Assembly (NCBI RefSeq): GCF_014132355.1
Contig: NZ_BLZO01000058.1
Span: 186,001-250,000 of the forward strand
Direction: 5' to 3'
Source: Okeania sp. KiyG1
Lineage (GTDB): Bacteria > Cyanobacteriota > Cyanobacteriia > Cyanobacteriales > Microcoleaceae
Length of the DNA: 64,000 nt
The position numbers and the translations under genes are program-made. The notes under the pieces were generated by a model. That model searched no databases. It saw nothing but the letters and a program-made list of their open reading frames with translations, and was not told the origin of the DNA. Positions 19,458-28,710 of this stretch are shown here, one piece after another (position 1 is the first letter of the stretch; the number at the start of each line of letters is the position of its first letter).

Positions 19458-19775
19458 ATGGCTATTATCGAATTCGTAATACTTACAGGATTAGGGGTTA
19501 TATTAGGTGCATTTATTTTTAATCTATCTAATGATAAACAACAAAAGCGTATTTTAGATTATGCTTTTTACAGGTTACTAGAGCTGCAAAATGGTAAAAT
19601 TTCTTTGATTCAATTAGCTGCTGCTGCTAAAGTTGATGCTCAAATAGCTCAGAAATATCTTGAACGTCAAGTAGAAGTATTCACCGCAACTTTAGAAGTT
19701 GATGAACAAGGAGATACATTCTACAGATTTCCTAAACTAAGTTTACCTTCTGTTTTAGATCAACAACAATGGTAA
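19458..19775 (+). CDS. Conserved hypothetical small membrane protein
   Basis: A 105-residue protein: an N-terminal transmembrane segment (IIEFVILTGLGVILGAFIFNL, residues 3-23), then a soluble part with a winged-helix-like pattern (YRLLELQNGKISLIQLAAAAKVDAQIAQKYLERQ) and a final strand TFYRFP. The layout suggests a membrane-tethered small domain resembling DNA-binding HTH folds. I do not recognise a named family. ATG start; it stands alone. Confidence 0.75.
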   Translation: MAIIEFVILTGLGVILGAFIFNLSNDKQQKRILDYAFYRLLELQNGKISLIQLAAAAKVDAQIAQKYLERQVEVFTATLEVDEQGDTFYRFPKLSLPSVLDQQQW

Positions 19776-19924
19776 TAAATTAGGTTTGAAGTGTTATTTT
19801 TGAGGTTCGATCACAAGTGTCAAATAAATAATTTTACAAATAATTTGAGTAATTAAAAGATTTTCATTCGTTATGTCTTTTTGACTGAAAATAGAGATTA
19901 CCCTCATAAATTTTGAAATACTAT

Positions 19925-20057
19925 TTACCGAAAAATTGTGGTTTAAAGCCTCCCCTTTTAAAGGGATAAAAAGAAAAATTTTCCTTTTAGTCAATCCTCT
20001 TCTTTAAAAGGAAAGAATTGTTAATTAATAATTATTAATTATTAATTATTAATTGTT
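19925..20057 (+). repeat. Hairpin-heptamer composite element C3
   Basis: TTAC + CGAAAAATTGTGGTTT, AAAG, hairpin CCTCCCCTTTTAAAGGG, about 35 nt, TAGTCAATCC, hairpin CTTCTTTAAAAGGAAAG, then (AATTATT)n. It lies downstream of and convergent with lepB. Confidence 0.82.
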
Positions 20058-20069
20058 GAACCCTACTCC

Positions 20070-20672
20070 CTAATTAATTAATTGTCCAAATCTTGGATAA
20101 GGCCAAAAGCGAAATATTGCCCTACCTATAATATTTTTCTTAGGCAAAAAACCCCAAACATGAGAGTCATTACTATTATTACGATTATCTCCCATCACAA
20201 AGTATTGATTGTTAGGAACTTCGACTGAAATTGGCAAAGTATATTCAGGAGGTTCAGCAATATAATTTTCAGTCAGCGGTTGGTCATTTATATACACTAG
20301 ACCATTCTCAATTCTAATAGTATCTCCTGGCAGGCCAATAACTCTTTTGATAAAAGCTTGATTTTTAGCATAACCATAGCGCTGTAACTGTTGGGGTGGT
20401 TGAAAAACAATAATATCCCCTGCTACTGGTGGATGAAAATAATAAGATACTTTTTCTACTACCAGGCGATCGCCTACCTCTAAAGTAGGTATCATTGAGT
20501 CTGAAGGTATATATCTTGGTTCTGCAATAAATACTCTGACTAATAAAGATAAAGATAAAGCGATCGCCAAAACTTTAATATTTTCTTTTTGTTGTTGCCA
20601 TATTTTTAACCACCAGGGAGTTGTTGAATTGTCTGTTATTTGTTGATTTAAGGATTCTTTTTCTGATGTCAT
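20070..20672 (-). CDS. lepB: Signal peptidase I
   Basis: Membrane-bound serine/lysine protease that removes signal peptides from exported proteins. At 200 residues it has one N-terminal transmembrane segment (VLAIALSLSLLVRVFIA, about 34-50). The catalytic Ser59 is in PSDSMIPTL, the catalytic Lys109 in FIKRVIGLPGD, and the family's closing motifs are MGDNRNNSNDSHVWG and IIGRAIFRFWP. Single transmembrane topology is typical of cyanobacterial and Gram-positive forms. ATG start. Two HIP1 sites are inside. It stands alone between repeats. Confidence 0.97.
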   Translation of the reverse strand: MTSEKESLNQQITDNSTTPWWLKIWQQQKENIKVLAIALSLSLLVRVFIAEPRYIPSDSMIPTLEVGDRLVVEKVSYYFHPPVAGDIIVFQPPQQLQRYGYAKNQAFIKRVIGLPGDTIRIENGLVYINDQPLTENYIAEPPEYTLPISVEVPNNQYFVMGDNRNNSNDSHVWGFLPKKNIIGRAIFRFWPYPRFGQLIN

Positions 20673-20751
20673 TTCTATGATTTTATTCTTGAGTATTTCT
20701 ATTTTATAGTAAAACTCCTGGGAATGAGCATTTATTTATTCTAAATATATA

Positions 20752-21152
20752 TAGCAATCCTATTTCAGTTGCGGGTCATTTCAGTTATCAGTTATCAGTT
20801 ATCAGTTAGCCTCCTATGGTCGGAGCTACGCTATCAGTACCTCCTGCAATAAGGAGGCTTGAAATACGGATTTTTTTCCTTTTTTATCCCCTTAAAAGGG
20901 AAGGCGCATACCCACAATTTATCGGTAAAAATATCTTTGAATTTAGGAAACAAGGAATAGGCTTCAACAATGAATAATGAATAATGAATAATGAATAATT
21001 ACCTCTCCTTGAAAAGAAGAGGATTGACTAATAATGAAATTTTTATTTATTATCCCCTTAAAAGGGGAGGCTTTAAACCACAATTTTTCGGTAAAAGTTT
21101 CAGAGTTTTTATATATCCTGAAATTTTTTATAAATGATTTTTGATTGCTATA
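20752..21152. repeat. TATAGCAATC-ended element carrying two nested hairpin-heptamer composites (C4, C5)
   Basis: Outer ends are TATAGCAATCCTATTTCAG and GATTTTTGATTGCTATA. Inside, 20773-20938 (minus strand) is composite C4: TTAC, hairpin CCTTCCCTTTTAAGGGG, TTTCAAG, hairpin CCTCCTTATTGCAGGAGG, heptamers (ACTGATA)n ending AAATGACC. 20968-21094 (minus strand) is C5: TTAC, hairpin CCTCCCCTTTTAAGGGG, TAGTCAATCC, hairpin, (ATTCATT)n. The stretch 21153-21487 is AT-rich and may contain the promoter of the RloA-like gene. Confidence 0.75.
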
Positions 21153-21487
21153 GCACTATAATTTTTCCCTACTAGACTGTTTCAGCTAAAATAGTGCTTT
21201 AGATTTGTTATTACAACTAGAAGAAGTTATCTCTTAAAAATTTACTATTGCAAAATTTAAGATGAAACAGTTCACTACTATATACAATACACATATTAAA
21301 ATTGTATATGTAATCTGAAAGATTAAAATATTGGCTATATACTTTCTCCCTTTTCAGGAGGGGGTTATGTGAGATATTCCGTAGCGGTAATTATTCTATT
21401 TAATATAAAGTAATCATCAATAGTATAATTAGTGTAAATTTGTAATTTTTTCACAAATTTACCACTCGACCTATTCTTTATAATTCT

Positions 21488-22770
21488 ATACTGATTCAAT
21501 TCAGTGTTGGTAACTATTTATCTTTTGAAAAAATTGTCACTTTGAGTATGGTGGCTACAGATGTGACTGCAAATAATCAAAATATTGATGAAAATAATAT
21601 TTTTCAAGTTGATGATGAATTAAATTTGCTGAAAAGTTGTGCTGTTTATGGCGCGAATGCTAGTGGCAAAAGTAATTTGGTTAAAGCATTAGATTTTATG
21701 CGTCTGTTTGTGCTTAATTCTTCAAAAGAAACTCAGATAGAAGATGCTATTAATGTAGAGGAATTTAGATTAAATACGGAGACACAAGGAAAACCTTCTT
21801 TTTTGAAATAGTTTTTATTTTAGACCATAAATTATATAAGTATGGTTTTGAAGTCGATAACAAACAAGTGGTTTCTGAATGGTTATTTTATTTACCAAAA
21901 GTTAGGGAGACTAGACTATTTGAACGTGATGAAAATGGCATTAAGATGACCAAGGTTTTTAAAGAAGGAGAATTAATTGCTGATAAGACAAGAAATAATG
22001 CACTTTTTCTTTCTGTCAATGGTCAATTTAATGGCAAAATCTCTACAAGTATTTTGCGGTGGTTTATGAATTTGAATGTAATTTCAGGATTGCATAGCGA
22101 TTTTTATCAACAAGTAACAGTTGAATATTTTAAAGATAGTAAATACAAAAATGAAATTATTCAATTAATTAAGGAATGGGATTTAGGTATTGATGATATT
22201 AAAATTGAGACCAAAAAGGTTTTACAAGAACAGTTACCTAATTTTATTTCAGAGGAATTTAGAAAAGTCATGCTAGATTATGGAGCACTAACTTATGATA
22301 TTCAAAGTTTTCATAAGAAGTATAACTCTGAAGGAAAAATGGAATCTTTAGAAGTATTTGATTTTGAGAAAAATGAGTCAGAAGGAACTAAAAAATTGTT
22401 TGCTTTTGCCGTGCCAATTTTGGATACTTTAAAAAATGGAGAAATTTTAATAATTGATGAACTTGACGCTAGGTTACATCCAATCATCACTCGCACAATT
22501 ATTGATTTATTTAACTCTAATAAAACGAATCCTAAAAACGCCCAATTAATTTTTACGACTCACGACACTAACTTACTTAGTAATAAGATTTTTAGACGAG
22601 ACTAAATATGGTTTACAGAAAAAAATCGGCAGGGATCGACTGATTTATATTCTTTAGTTGAATACAAAGTACCGAATGATGCGACTTTTGAAAGTGATTA
22701 TATTAAGGGTAAATATGGAGCCATACCTTTTCTGGGGAATTTAACTGAATTATTTGAGAAAAATGGCTAA
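21488..22770 (+). pseudogene. RloA-like AAA-type ATPase of an RloAB/abortive-infection pair (decayed)
   Basis: The protein is a P-loop ATPase of the OLD/RloA type: Walker A GANASGKSN, Walker B ILIIDELDARLHP, switch histidine TTHDTNLL. The conserved beginning FSVGNYLSFEKIVTLS is encoded from about 21497, but the expected ATG reads ATA at 21488. The frame breaks at a run of six T (21799-21804), where one more T would continue as FFEIVFILDHKLYKYGFEVDNK. A TAA at 22603 stands where CAA would give the same frame (..FRRD(Q)IWFTEKNRQG). The last codons overlap the RloB start by 8 bp (ATGGCTAA). Defence by RloAB is inferred from relatives; at least three lesions argue it is inactive as read. Confidence 0.85.
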
Positions 22771-23444
22771 ACAAAAAGCATCTAAGAAAAATTATAAAAA
22801 TTCCCGTAAAAGTAAATATAGTCATTATTCAAGAAATGAAACAGTAGCAATACGAGAAGTTATTGAGCGTTTTTTGATAGTTTGTGAGGGAGAAGAAACG
22901 GAACCAAATTATTTGCGGAGTTTTCGTGTGCCTAAAGATGTGATTGATGTACGAGGATTGGGTGAAGAACCCAGCAAACTTGTTAAAGAACCAATAAAAA
23001 TTAGAGATAAGGAAGATAATAATGATCTAGTTTGGTGTGTATTTGACAACTGATAACTGATAACTGATAACTGATAACTGAAATGACCGTGATTCATTTC
23101 CGGTAAAAAATTTTAATCAAGCTATAAAAGATGCTGAAAATAATAATATTAAAGTTGCTTATTCAAATGAAGCATTTGAAATTTGGTATTTGTTACATTT
23201 TGAATATCGAGATACCGCCATGTCTCGCAAAGAATATAAAAAAGCTTTGACTGAGAAGCTAAATCAAGAATATGAGAAAAATAGTAAGAAAATGTATGAA
23301 ATCTTGAAAAATAAGCAACCTCAAGCAATTAAAAATGCTGAGAAGTTGTTAGAGCAATATAATCCACCTAATCCTGTTAATGATAATCCTTCCACAACTG
23401 TACATTTATTGGTTAAACAACTTAATAAATTTGTTCGTCCATAG
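22763..23444 (+). pseudogene. RloB-like protein split by a 40-bp heptamer-repeat insert
   Basis: The N-terminal part reads a basic start (MAKQKASKKNYKNSRKSKYS) then RFLIVCEGEETEPNYLRSF and VWCVFD, the start of the Toprim-like RloB domain. After the insert (23048-23087) it resumes in a different frame with RDSFPVKNFNQAIKDAENN, VAYSNEAFEIWYLLHFEY, and the C-terminus ending KQLNKFVRP. Removing the 40 bp restores a single frame of about 213 codons. It is translationally coupled to the ATPase by an ATGGCTAA overlap. RloB partners OLD/RloA-type ATPases in restriction-linked or abortive-infection loci. Confidence 0.87.
23048..23087 (-). repeat. Heptamer-tail insertion in rloB
   Basis: Inserted sequence: AACTGATAACTGATAACTGA (first part) ... 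ending ACTGAAATGAC, flanked by the 4-bp direct repeat TGAC. It equals the distal tail of the composite elements at 20773, 27211, 42611 and 61546, which end AAATGAC(C). Only the tail is here, not the hairpins. Confidence 0.88.
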
Positions 23445-23489
23445 ATGGGAAAGTAAGCACCTGGGCAAAAATTATAGCAGTTTTGACTA

Positions 23490-25237
23490 ATGACTATTGC
23501 CACATCCGCACTAAAAAGAGGAAGTAGATATTTTCCTACTACAGACTCTCTAGTTATGCGCTTCACAAAATGATTGACTATTGCCACATCCGCAACTAAA
23601 AAGAGGAAGTAGATATTTTCCTACTACAGACTCTCTAGTTATGCGCTTCACAAAATGATTTGACTATTGCCACATCCGCAACTAAAAAGAGGAAGTAGAT
23701 ATTTTCCTACTACAGACTCTCTAGTTATGCGCTTCACAAAATGATTGACTATTGCCACATCCGCAACTAAAAGAGGAAGTAGATATTTTCCTACTACAGA
23801 CTCTCTAGTTATGCGCTTCACAAAATGATTGACTATTGCCACATCCGCAACTAAAAAGAGGAAGTAGATATTTTCCTACTACAGACTCTCTAGTTATGCG
23901 CTTCACAAAATGATTGACTATTGCCACATCCGTAACTAAAGAGAGGAAGTAGATATTTTCCTATTACACACTCTCAAGTTATGCGCTTCACAAAATGATT
24001 TGACTATTGCCACATCCGCAACTAAAAAGAGGAAGTAGATATTTTCCTACTACAGACTCTCTAGTTATGCGCTTCACAAAATGATTTGACTGTTGTGACA
24101 TCCGTAATAGAGAGAGAGAGTAGATATTTTCCTACTACAGACTCTCAAGTTATGCGCTTCACAAAATGATTAACTATTGCGGATGTGGCAATAGAGGGGA
24201 GGTAGATATTTTCCTACTACAGACTCTCAAGTTATGCGCTTCATAAAATGATTTGACGATTGCCACATCCGCAACTAAAGAGAGGAAGTAGATATTTTCC
24301 TATTACACACTCTCAAGTTATGCGCTTCATAAAATGATTTGACGATTGCCACATCCGCAACTAAAGAGAGGAAGTAGATATTTTCCTATTACACACTCTC
24401 AAGTTATGCGCTTCATAAAATGATTTGACGATTGCCACATCCGCAACTAAAAAGAGGAAGTAGATATTTTCCTATTACACACTCTCAAGTTATGTGCTTC
24501 ACAAAATGATTGACTATTGCCACATCCGCAACTAAAAAGAGGAAGTAGATATTTTCCTATTACACACTCTCAAGTTATGAGCTTCACAAAATGATTGACT
24601 ATTGCCACATCCGCAACTAAAGAGAGGAAGTAGATATTTTCCTACTACAGACTCTCTAGTTATGCGCTTCACAAAATGATTTGACTGTTGTGACATCCGT
24701 AATAGAGAGAGAGAGTAGATATTTTCCTACTACAGACTCTCAAGTTATGCGCTTCACAAAATGATTAACTATTGCGGATGTGGCAATAGAGGGGAGGTAG
24801 ATATTTTCCTACTACAGACTCTCAAGTTATGCGCTTCATAAAATGATTTGACGATTGCCACATCCGCAACTAAAGAGAGGAAGTAGATATTTTCCTATTA
24901 CACACTCTCAAGTTATGCGCTTCATAAAATGATTTGACGATTGCCACATCCGCAACTAAAGAGAGGAAGTAGATATTTTCCTATTACACACTCTCAAGTT
25001 ATGCGCTTCATAAAATGATTTGACGATTGCCACATCCGCAACTAAAAAGAGGAAGTAGATATTTTCCTATTACACACTCTCAAGTTATGTGCTTCACAAA
25101 ATGATTGACGATTGCCACATCCGCAACTAAAAAGAGGAAGTAGATATTTTCCTATTACACACTCTCAAGTTATGAGCTTCACAAAATGATTGACTATTGC
25201 CACATCCGCAACTAAAGAGAGGAAGTAGATATTTTCC
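23490..25237. repeat. Tandem array TR2: about 21 copies of an ~85-bp unit, with a 595-bp duplication
   Basis: Unit: ATTGCCACATCCGCAACTAA, AGAGGAAGTAGATATTTTCC, TACTACAGACTCTC, TATGCGCTTCACAAAATGATT. Early unit starts at 23496, 23580, 23666, 23751, 23835, 23920 (spacing 84-86). A marked unit with TGTTGTGACATCCG recurs at 24091 and 24686, so seven units (595 bp) were duplicated as a block. Two units (about 24175 and 24770) have the 15-bp core inverted, TTGCGGATGTGGCAA instead of TTGCCACATCCGCAA. Minus-strand frames in the array are repeats of noise, not genes. Confidence 0.93.
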
Positions 25238-25287
25238 CTCCACATTATCCGTATTATTTATTATTCAAAAATTTTTCTAACTTTAAT

Positions 25288-25372
25288 TATAGTAGTCGAA
25301 AGAAAAGGCGCGGACATATTAACAGCTTAAAACTCAGACAACGCCAGATTTTTCCTTCTCTCCTAGATTGCT
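25288..25372. repeat. M1 MITE fragment
   Basis: TATAGTAGTCGAAAGAAAAGG, core AAAACTCAGACAACGCC, TTTTTCCTTC. The right TATA end is degraded. Confidence 0.6.
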
Positions 25373-25446
25373 AAACACCTCCTTCCTTATCTACTTCTTC
25401 CTTTTCTACCTCTCTCCTTCCTCCTTATTTCTTCTTCCTTCTTCCT

Positions 25447-26514
25447 TCATTTTTGAACGCAAACTTTATCTCGACCACTTTCTGTACAATCTTCAAACTT
25501 CAGTTTTCCAGCCAACATTTGCTGCTGAACTTCTTCCACTTTTTGCTTAACTTCCTCTGGCAAAACATCATTAAAACGACCCAACTTAGTAATATCTGGA
25601 TTTTCAATTCCTAAAATATATTTTTCTCCCTTAACTTGATTATTTTTAACAAGATTAGCAATATAAGCGATCGCCCCTCCCACATCCTGCACTGCACTGG
25701 TCAACACTGCTTTTGGCGCAACATCAAGCTGGTCAGTTGTATTACCCACCGCATAAATTCCTTTTTCTTGTGCCGTTTTCAAAACTGCCGGAGCAGCATT
25801 ATCTAATAAGTGATAAATCACATCAACCCCAGTAGAAATTAAAGCCAAAGTTGCCTCCTTTCCTTTAGCAATATCATTAAAATCTCCAGTGTAACTAATG
25901 ACAACTTCAACACTGGAATTTACTGACTTAGCACCTAACTCAAATGCCTTACCTTGTAAATTAGTTCCTTTAAAAGATAAACCTGTAAGATAAGCAACTT
26001 TATTAGTCTTAGTCATCAAACCAGCAATTACACCAGCAAGATAACCCATTTGGAAATAATTTGTTGTCACTGAAGCATAATTTTCACCAGCAATATTACC
26101 ATTAACTCCCAAAAAAAATGTATTGGGAAATTGACTAGCTACTTGTTGAATAGCTGCATCAAATTGTCCGCCATGACCTACCACTAAATCGTAATCTTTC
26201 CTGGCAAAATCAGAAAGAGTTTCTACCTGGTCTGGTTGTGCAATATTTTCCACATAAATCATCTCACCATTGAGAATTTCGGCTGCTTTTTTCACCCCTT
26301 CATAACCAGATTGATTCCATCCTCCATCTGTAATAACTCCAGGTAAAGCAATAGCAATTTTAAAAGTTTCAGAATTATCTATAGAATCATTACTAGGATT
26401 TTCTGTAAGAATCACTGTAGAGGGAGAATCAGCACAAGCTTTTAATAATAAGCTAGTTACTAAAGTTACTGAACCATAACAAATAAACGAGCGTCGATTT
26501 AATTTTTTAGTCAT
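25447..26514 (-). CDS. BMP family (PnrA-like) ABC transporter substrate-binding lipoprotein
   Basis: A 355-residue exported binding protein. The start MTKKLNRRSFICYGSVTLV carries a Tat-like RRSF motif followed by a hydrophobic stretch and a lipobox LLKAC, so a membrane-anchored lipoprotein is predicted. The mature part matches the BMP/PnrA family: IAIALPGVITDGGWNQSGYEG, VVGHGGQFDAAIQ, ASVTTNYFQMGYLAGVIAGLMTK, DVIYHLLDNAAPAVLKTAQEKG, GNTTDQ. The family binds purine nucleosides in characterised cases. No permease or ATPase gene is adjacent, so its transporter partners lie elsewhere. It ends in a downstream pyrimidine-rich tract. Confidence 0.93.
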   Translation of the reverse strand: MTKKLNRRSFICYGSVTLVTSLLLKACADSPSTVILTENPSNDSIDNSETFKIAIALPGVITDGGWNQSGYEGVKKAAEILNGEMIYVENIAQPDQVETLSDFARKDYDLVVGHGGQFDAAIQQVASQFPNTFFLGVNGNIAGENYASVTTNYFQMGYLAGVIAGLMTKTNKVAYLTGLSFKGTNLQGKAFELGAKSVNSSVEVVISYTGDFNDIAKGKEATLALISTGVDVIYHLLDNAAPAVLKTAQEKGIYAVGNTTDQLDVAPKAVLTSAVQDVGGAIAYIANLVKNNQVKGEKYILGIENPDITKLGRFNDVLPEEVKQKVEEVQQQMLAGKLKFEDCTESGRDKVCVQK

Positions 26515-26545
26515 ATTGAAGTAGTTCTATAGATGTAGTTATTTA

Positions 26546-26777
26546 GTAAGTATTTCCTGCGGAATGCTGCGCAAACAGCTATTAGCGGTCAGCTCTTCTT
26601 AGGTCATGCTGCGAAACAGCTTTTTAATGAATGAAGCAAGCATTTGCTTAACTTCTACTACATTTTTAAACAAAGAATTGAAGCACAAGAACAACGAGCT
26701 TAAATTGTCCACTAAAGGTAATAAAGCTGATGACGCAGTTCCGACCTTATGATGCTAGCTGACTGCTGAATGCTTAC
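26546..26777. repeat. GTAAGCATT-ended MITE (family M3)
   Basis: Ends GTAAGTATTTCCTGCGGAAT and CTGACTGCTGAATGCTTAC; interior with AGCTGTTTGCGCAGC-like pieces, AAGCAAGCATTTGCTTAACT. Inverted copies are at 36346-36539 and 39357-39604. Confidence 0.82.
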
Positions 26778-26842
26778 GTTATTTACGATAGAGTCAGGGA
26801 ATAGGAAATATCTCTAATTTTAAGTTTCAAAATAATACTATT

Positions 26843-26949
26843 TATCAACGCAGAAGGAAGTAGGAAGGAAAAAAAGAAGAAAGAAAAATCTTGGCTTATC
26901 TGAGTTTTAAGCTTTTGATATGTCCGCACTCTTTCCTTCGATTGCTATA
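26843..26949. repeat. M1 MITE copy
   Basis: GCAGAAGGAAGTAGGAAGG at the left, CTTATCTGAGTTTTAAGC in the core, CTTTCCTTCGATTGCTATA at the right; same family as 28083-28188. Confidence 0.7.
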
Positions 26950-27210
26950 TCTACCAATAGTAATTGTTAGTGCTTGTCTTAGTTCTATTTTCAAATCTAA
27001 AGGCACTATAGTCGGAGAAAAAAGTTATGTTAATTGGGGTTATATAGGAGAAAGTAGACTAGAAAATTTCGCAGAACTATCACCAGAATATCAGATTTGT
27101 CAGACTGTTCAAAATCAATCGCAAATTAATATCAAATCACCTATATCTATTGAAGCACCTCAAACTTCAATTAATGTCAAGTCTGGCAGCATTGGTATTA
27201 TTAAAGTTCA
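26950..27210 (+). pseudogene. Alpha-carbonic anhydrase relic (N-terminal fragment)
   Basis: The frame reads a hydrophobic leader (YLPIVIVSACLSSIF), then VNWGYIGESRLENFAELSPEYQIC and QNQSQINIKSPISIEAPQTS. This is the N-terminal signature of alpha (EcaA-type) carbonic anhydrases (WGY..., L.PEY..C, NQSPINI) with the Pro of QSPINI changed to Gln. The catalytic His-containing parts are missing: the frame runs into a composite repeat at 27211. An M1 element abuts the other side. The family hydrates CO2 in the periplasm. As it stands it cannot be active. Confidence 0.72.
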
Positions 27211-27364
27211 GGTTATTTCAGTTATCAGTTAGCCCCATAAGGTCGGAACTGCGGACTTCAGTTATCAGTTATAAGTACCTCTGTAATCAGGAGGCTTGAC
27301 ATAAGGAATAGTCTGTTTTTTATCCCTTTAAAAAGGGAGGCGCATACCCACAATTTTTCGGTAA
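27211..27364 (-). repeat. Hairpin-heptamer composite element C6
   Basis: On the minus strand: TTAC + CGAAAAATTGTGGGTATG, hairpin CCTCCCTTTTTAAAGGG, GTCAAG, hairpin CCTCCTGATTACAGAGG, (ACTGATA)n, AAATAACC. It truncates the carbonic anhydrase relic. 27365-27556 holds nothing recognisable. Confidence 0.8.
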
Positions 27365-27556
27365 GGAAGAAGGCTTTAGTTATATTTTGAACATAGTTTT
27401 CGAGGGTTGAATTAAGTCTCAAATATATTTTCTGTTTCTTAGTCAACAAATTGTTAAATAATTTTTTGATTATCCAATCTTGAATCTACCACTTTGACTA
27501 AGGAGTGAAATATATCTCGCACCACTTTTCAAGCAAAAATGGATTAAGTAAATAAA

Positions 27557-28039
27557 TTAACTAAGAATATTTTTCATTTCTATTTTAAAAATATTTTCAA
27601 TGGTTTTTCCGGCAGTTTTTTCCTCCCAGTTAAGGATATTGAGAAAAGTTTCTGCTGAGTGAGTTTCTACAACATCAATACCCCATTCTCCTGTTTGGAG
27701 AGTGTCGGGAGAATCACTTAATGGAGGAGTTTTTTTCAAACCTCCGAGAATCAAAATATCAACAATTAAATCCTTGTCATTTTTTTGAATTATTCGCTTT
27801 TCTCTTAAAGCTTCAGCACATTTTTCACCAACTTGAGGCGGAGAAAAAACTTGATGTTCAAATAAAATTTCTACCATCCAATGAGGATGATTTAATTGCC
27901 GACATTTAAGTTGTGGGTACTTACTTAAACCATTAATGAAAACTTGAGCAAATTCTTTCCTATTTAATTCAGGCAGAGTATTTTCTGAGAGTTCAAAATT
28001 GTGGGAAAGCAACATTCGTCCAGTTTTAGATTCAGTCAT
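27557..28039 (-). CDS. Hypothetical protein
   Basis: A 160-residue acidic soluble protein, not recognised. Features: no signal or membrane segment; a central LIVDILILGGLKKTPP strand-loop; a C-terminal part with TGEWGIDVVETHSAETFLNIL. ATG start with AGGATAA upstream. It lies between repeats with no partner gene, and codon use looks like its neighbours. It may be a real lineage-specific gene. Confidence 0.6.
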   Translation of the reverse strand: MTESKTGRMLLSHNFELSENTLPELNRKEFAQVFINGLSKYPQLKCRQLNHPHWMVEILFEHQVFSPPQVGEKCAEALREKRIIQKNDKDLIVDILILGGLKKTPPLSDSPDTLQTGEWGIDVVETHSAETFLNILNWEEKTAGKTIENIFKIEMKNILS

Positions 28040-28082
28040 TATTTTATTTATCCTATGTTCTAGAAATTTTAATTCACAATTT

Positions 28083-28188
28083 TATAGCAGAAGGAAGAAC
28101 GAAGAAGGAAGAAGGAGGAAGGAAAAATCTTACGTTGTCTTAGTTTTAAGCTTTTGACTTGTCCGCGCCCTTTCTTTCGACTGCTATA
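28083..28188. repeat. M1 MITE, full copy
   Basis: TATAGCAGAAGGAAGAACG ... GTCTTAGTTTTAAGC ... CTTTCTTTCGACTGCTATA, with inverted TATAGCAG ends. Confidence 0.8.
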
Positions 28189-28255
28189 TATCCTATTAGA
28201 CCATACATCAAGACCATAGATAAAATTGATATGTCTATAAATTTCGGCATTGCTG

Positions 28256-28423
28256 AATTAAGGTATAAAAGTAGGTTTGTAGGGAATAGGGAATAGGGAA
28301 TAGGGAATAGGGAATAGGGAATAGGGAATAGGGAACAGTTAATATTAACAAGTAGTTCAAAGCATCCAAAATACAAAAACCAAAATATAAAATTATCAAA
28401 TCATACCCAGAATCAGCAACGGC
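28256..28423. mobile_element. GGCATTGCTGA-ended MITE with 8-bp target duplication and heptamer interior
   Basis: Ends GGCATTGCTGAATTAAGGTAT and ATCATACCCAGAATCAGCAA plus CGGC. Direct repeats TAAATTTC at 28248-28255 and 28424-28431. The interior is mostly (GGGAATA)n, about seven copies. Related to 3188-3640. Confidence 0.85.
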
Positions 28424-28587
28424 TAAATTTCCAATAAAAACAGTATAAATCAGAGGAATTGATATTAGACAAAAATTATTAGTTATTCAGACAATATTTT
28501 GATTTTCGATAAATTTTGGTAGAAATGTTCCATGGAAAATCTCTACATTCTTTTTCATACCTATATTTATGTCAAGAAAGCTTAGAT

Positions 28588-28708
28588 AAAAATTATCAAA
28601 ATAATTGGGTCGTGCAACCCCACCTTTTAAGGCGAAATATTTTTGGAGCGAAGCTCAAATCGCCGTTACAAAAATAACTTCTGACTTTTGATTTCTTACT
28701 TCTGACTT
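28588..28708 (+). repeat. Family F repeat
   Basis: ATTATCAAAATAATTGGGTC, hairpin CACCTTTTAAGGCG, ATATTTTTGGAGCGAAGCTC, CGTTACAAAAATAACTTCTG, degenerate heptamers, CTTCGTTAA. It ends 2 bp from the stop of the next gene. Confidence 0.75.
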
Positions 28709-28710
28709 CG

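Noticed and set aside
23321-23842. Minus-strand frames with MAIVNHFVKRITRESVVGK
   Set aside because: They are repeated translations of the 85-bp array, with stops wherever the unit length changes.
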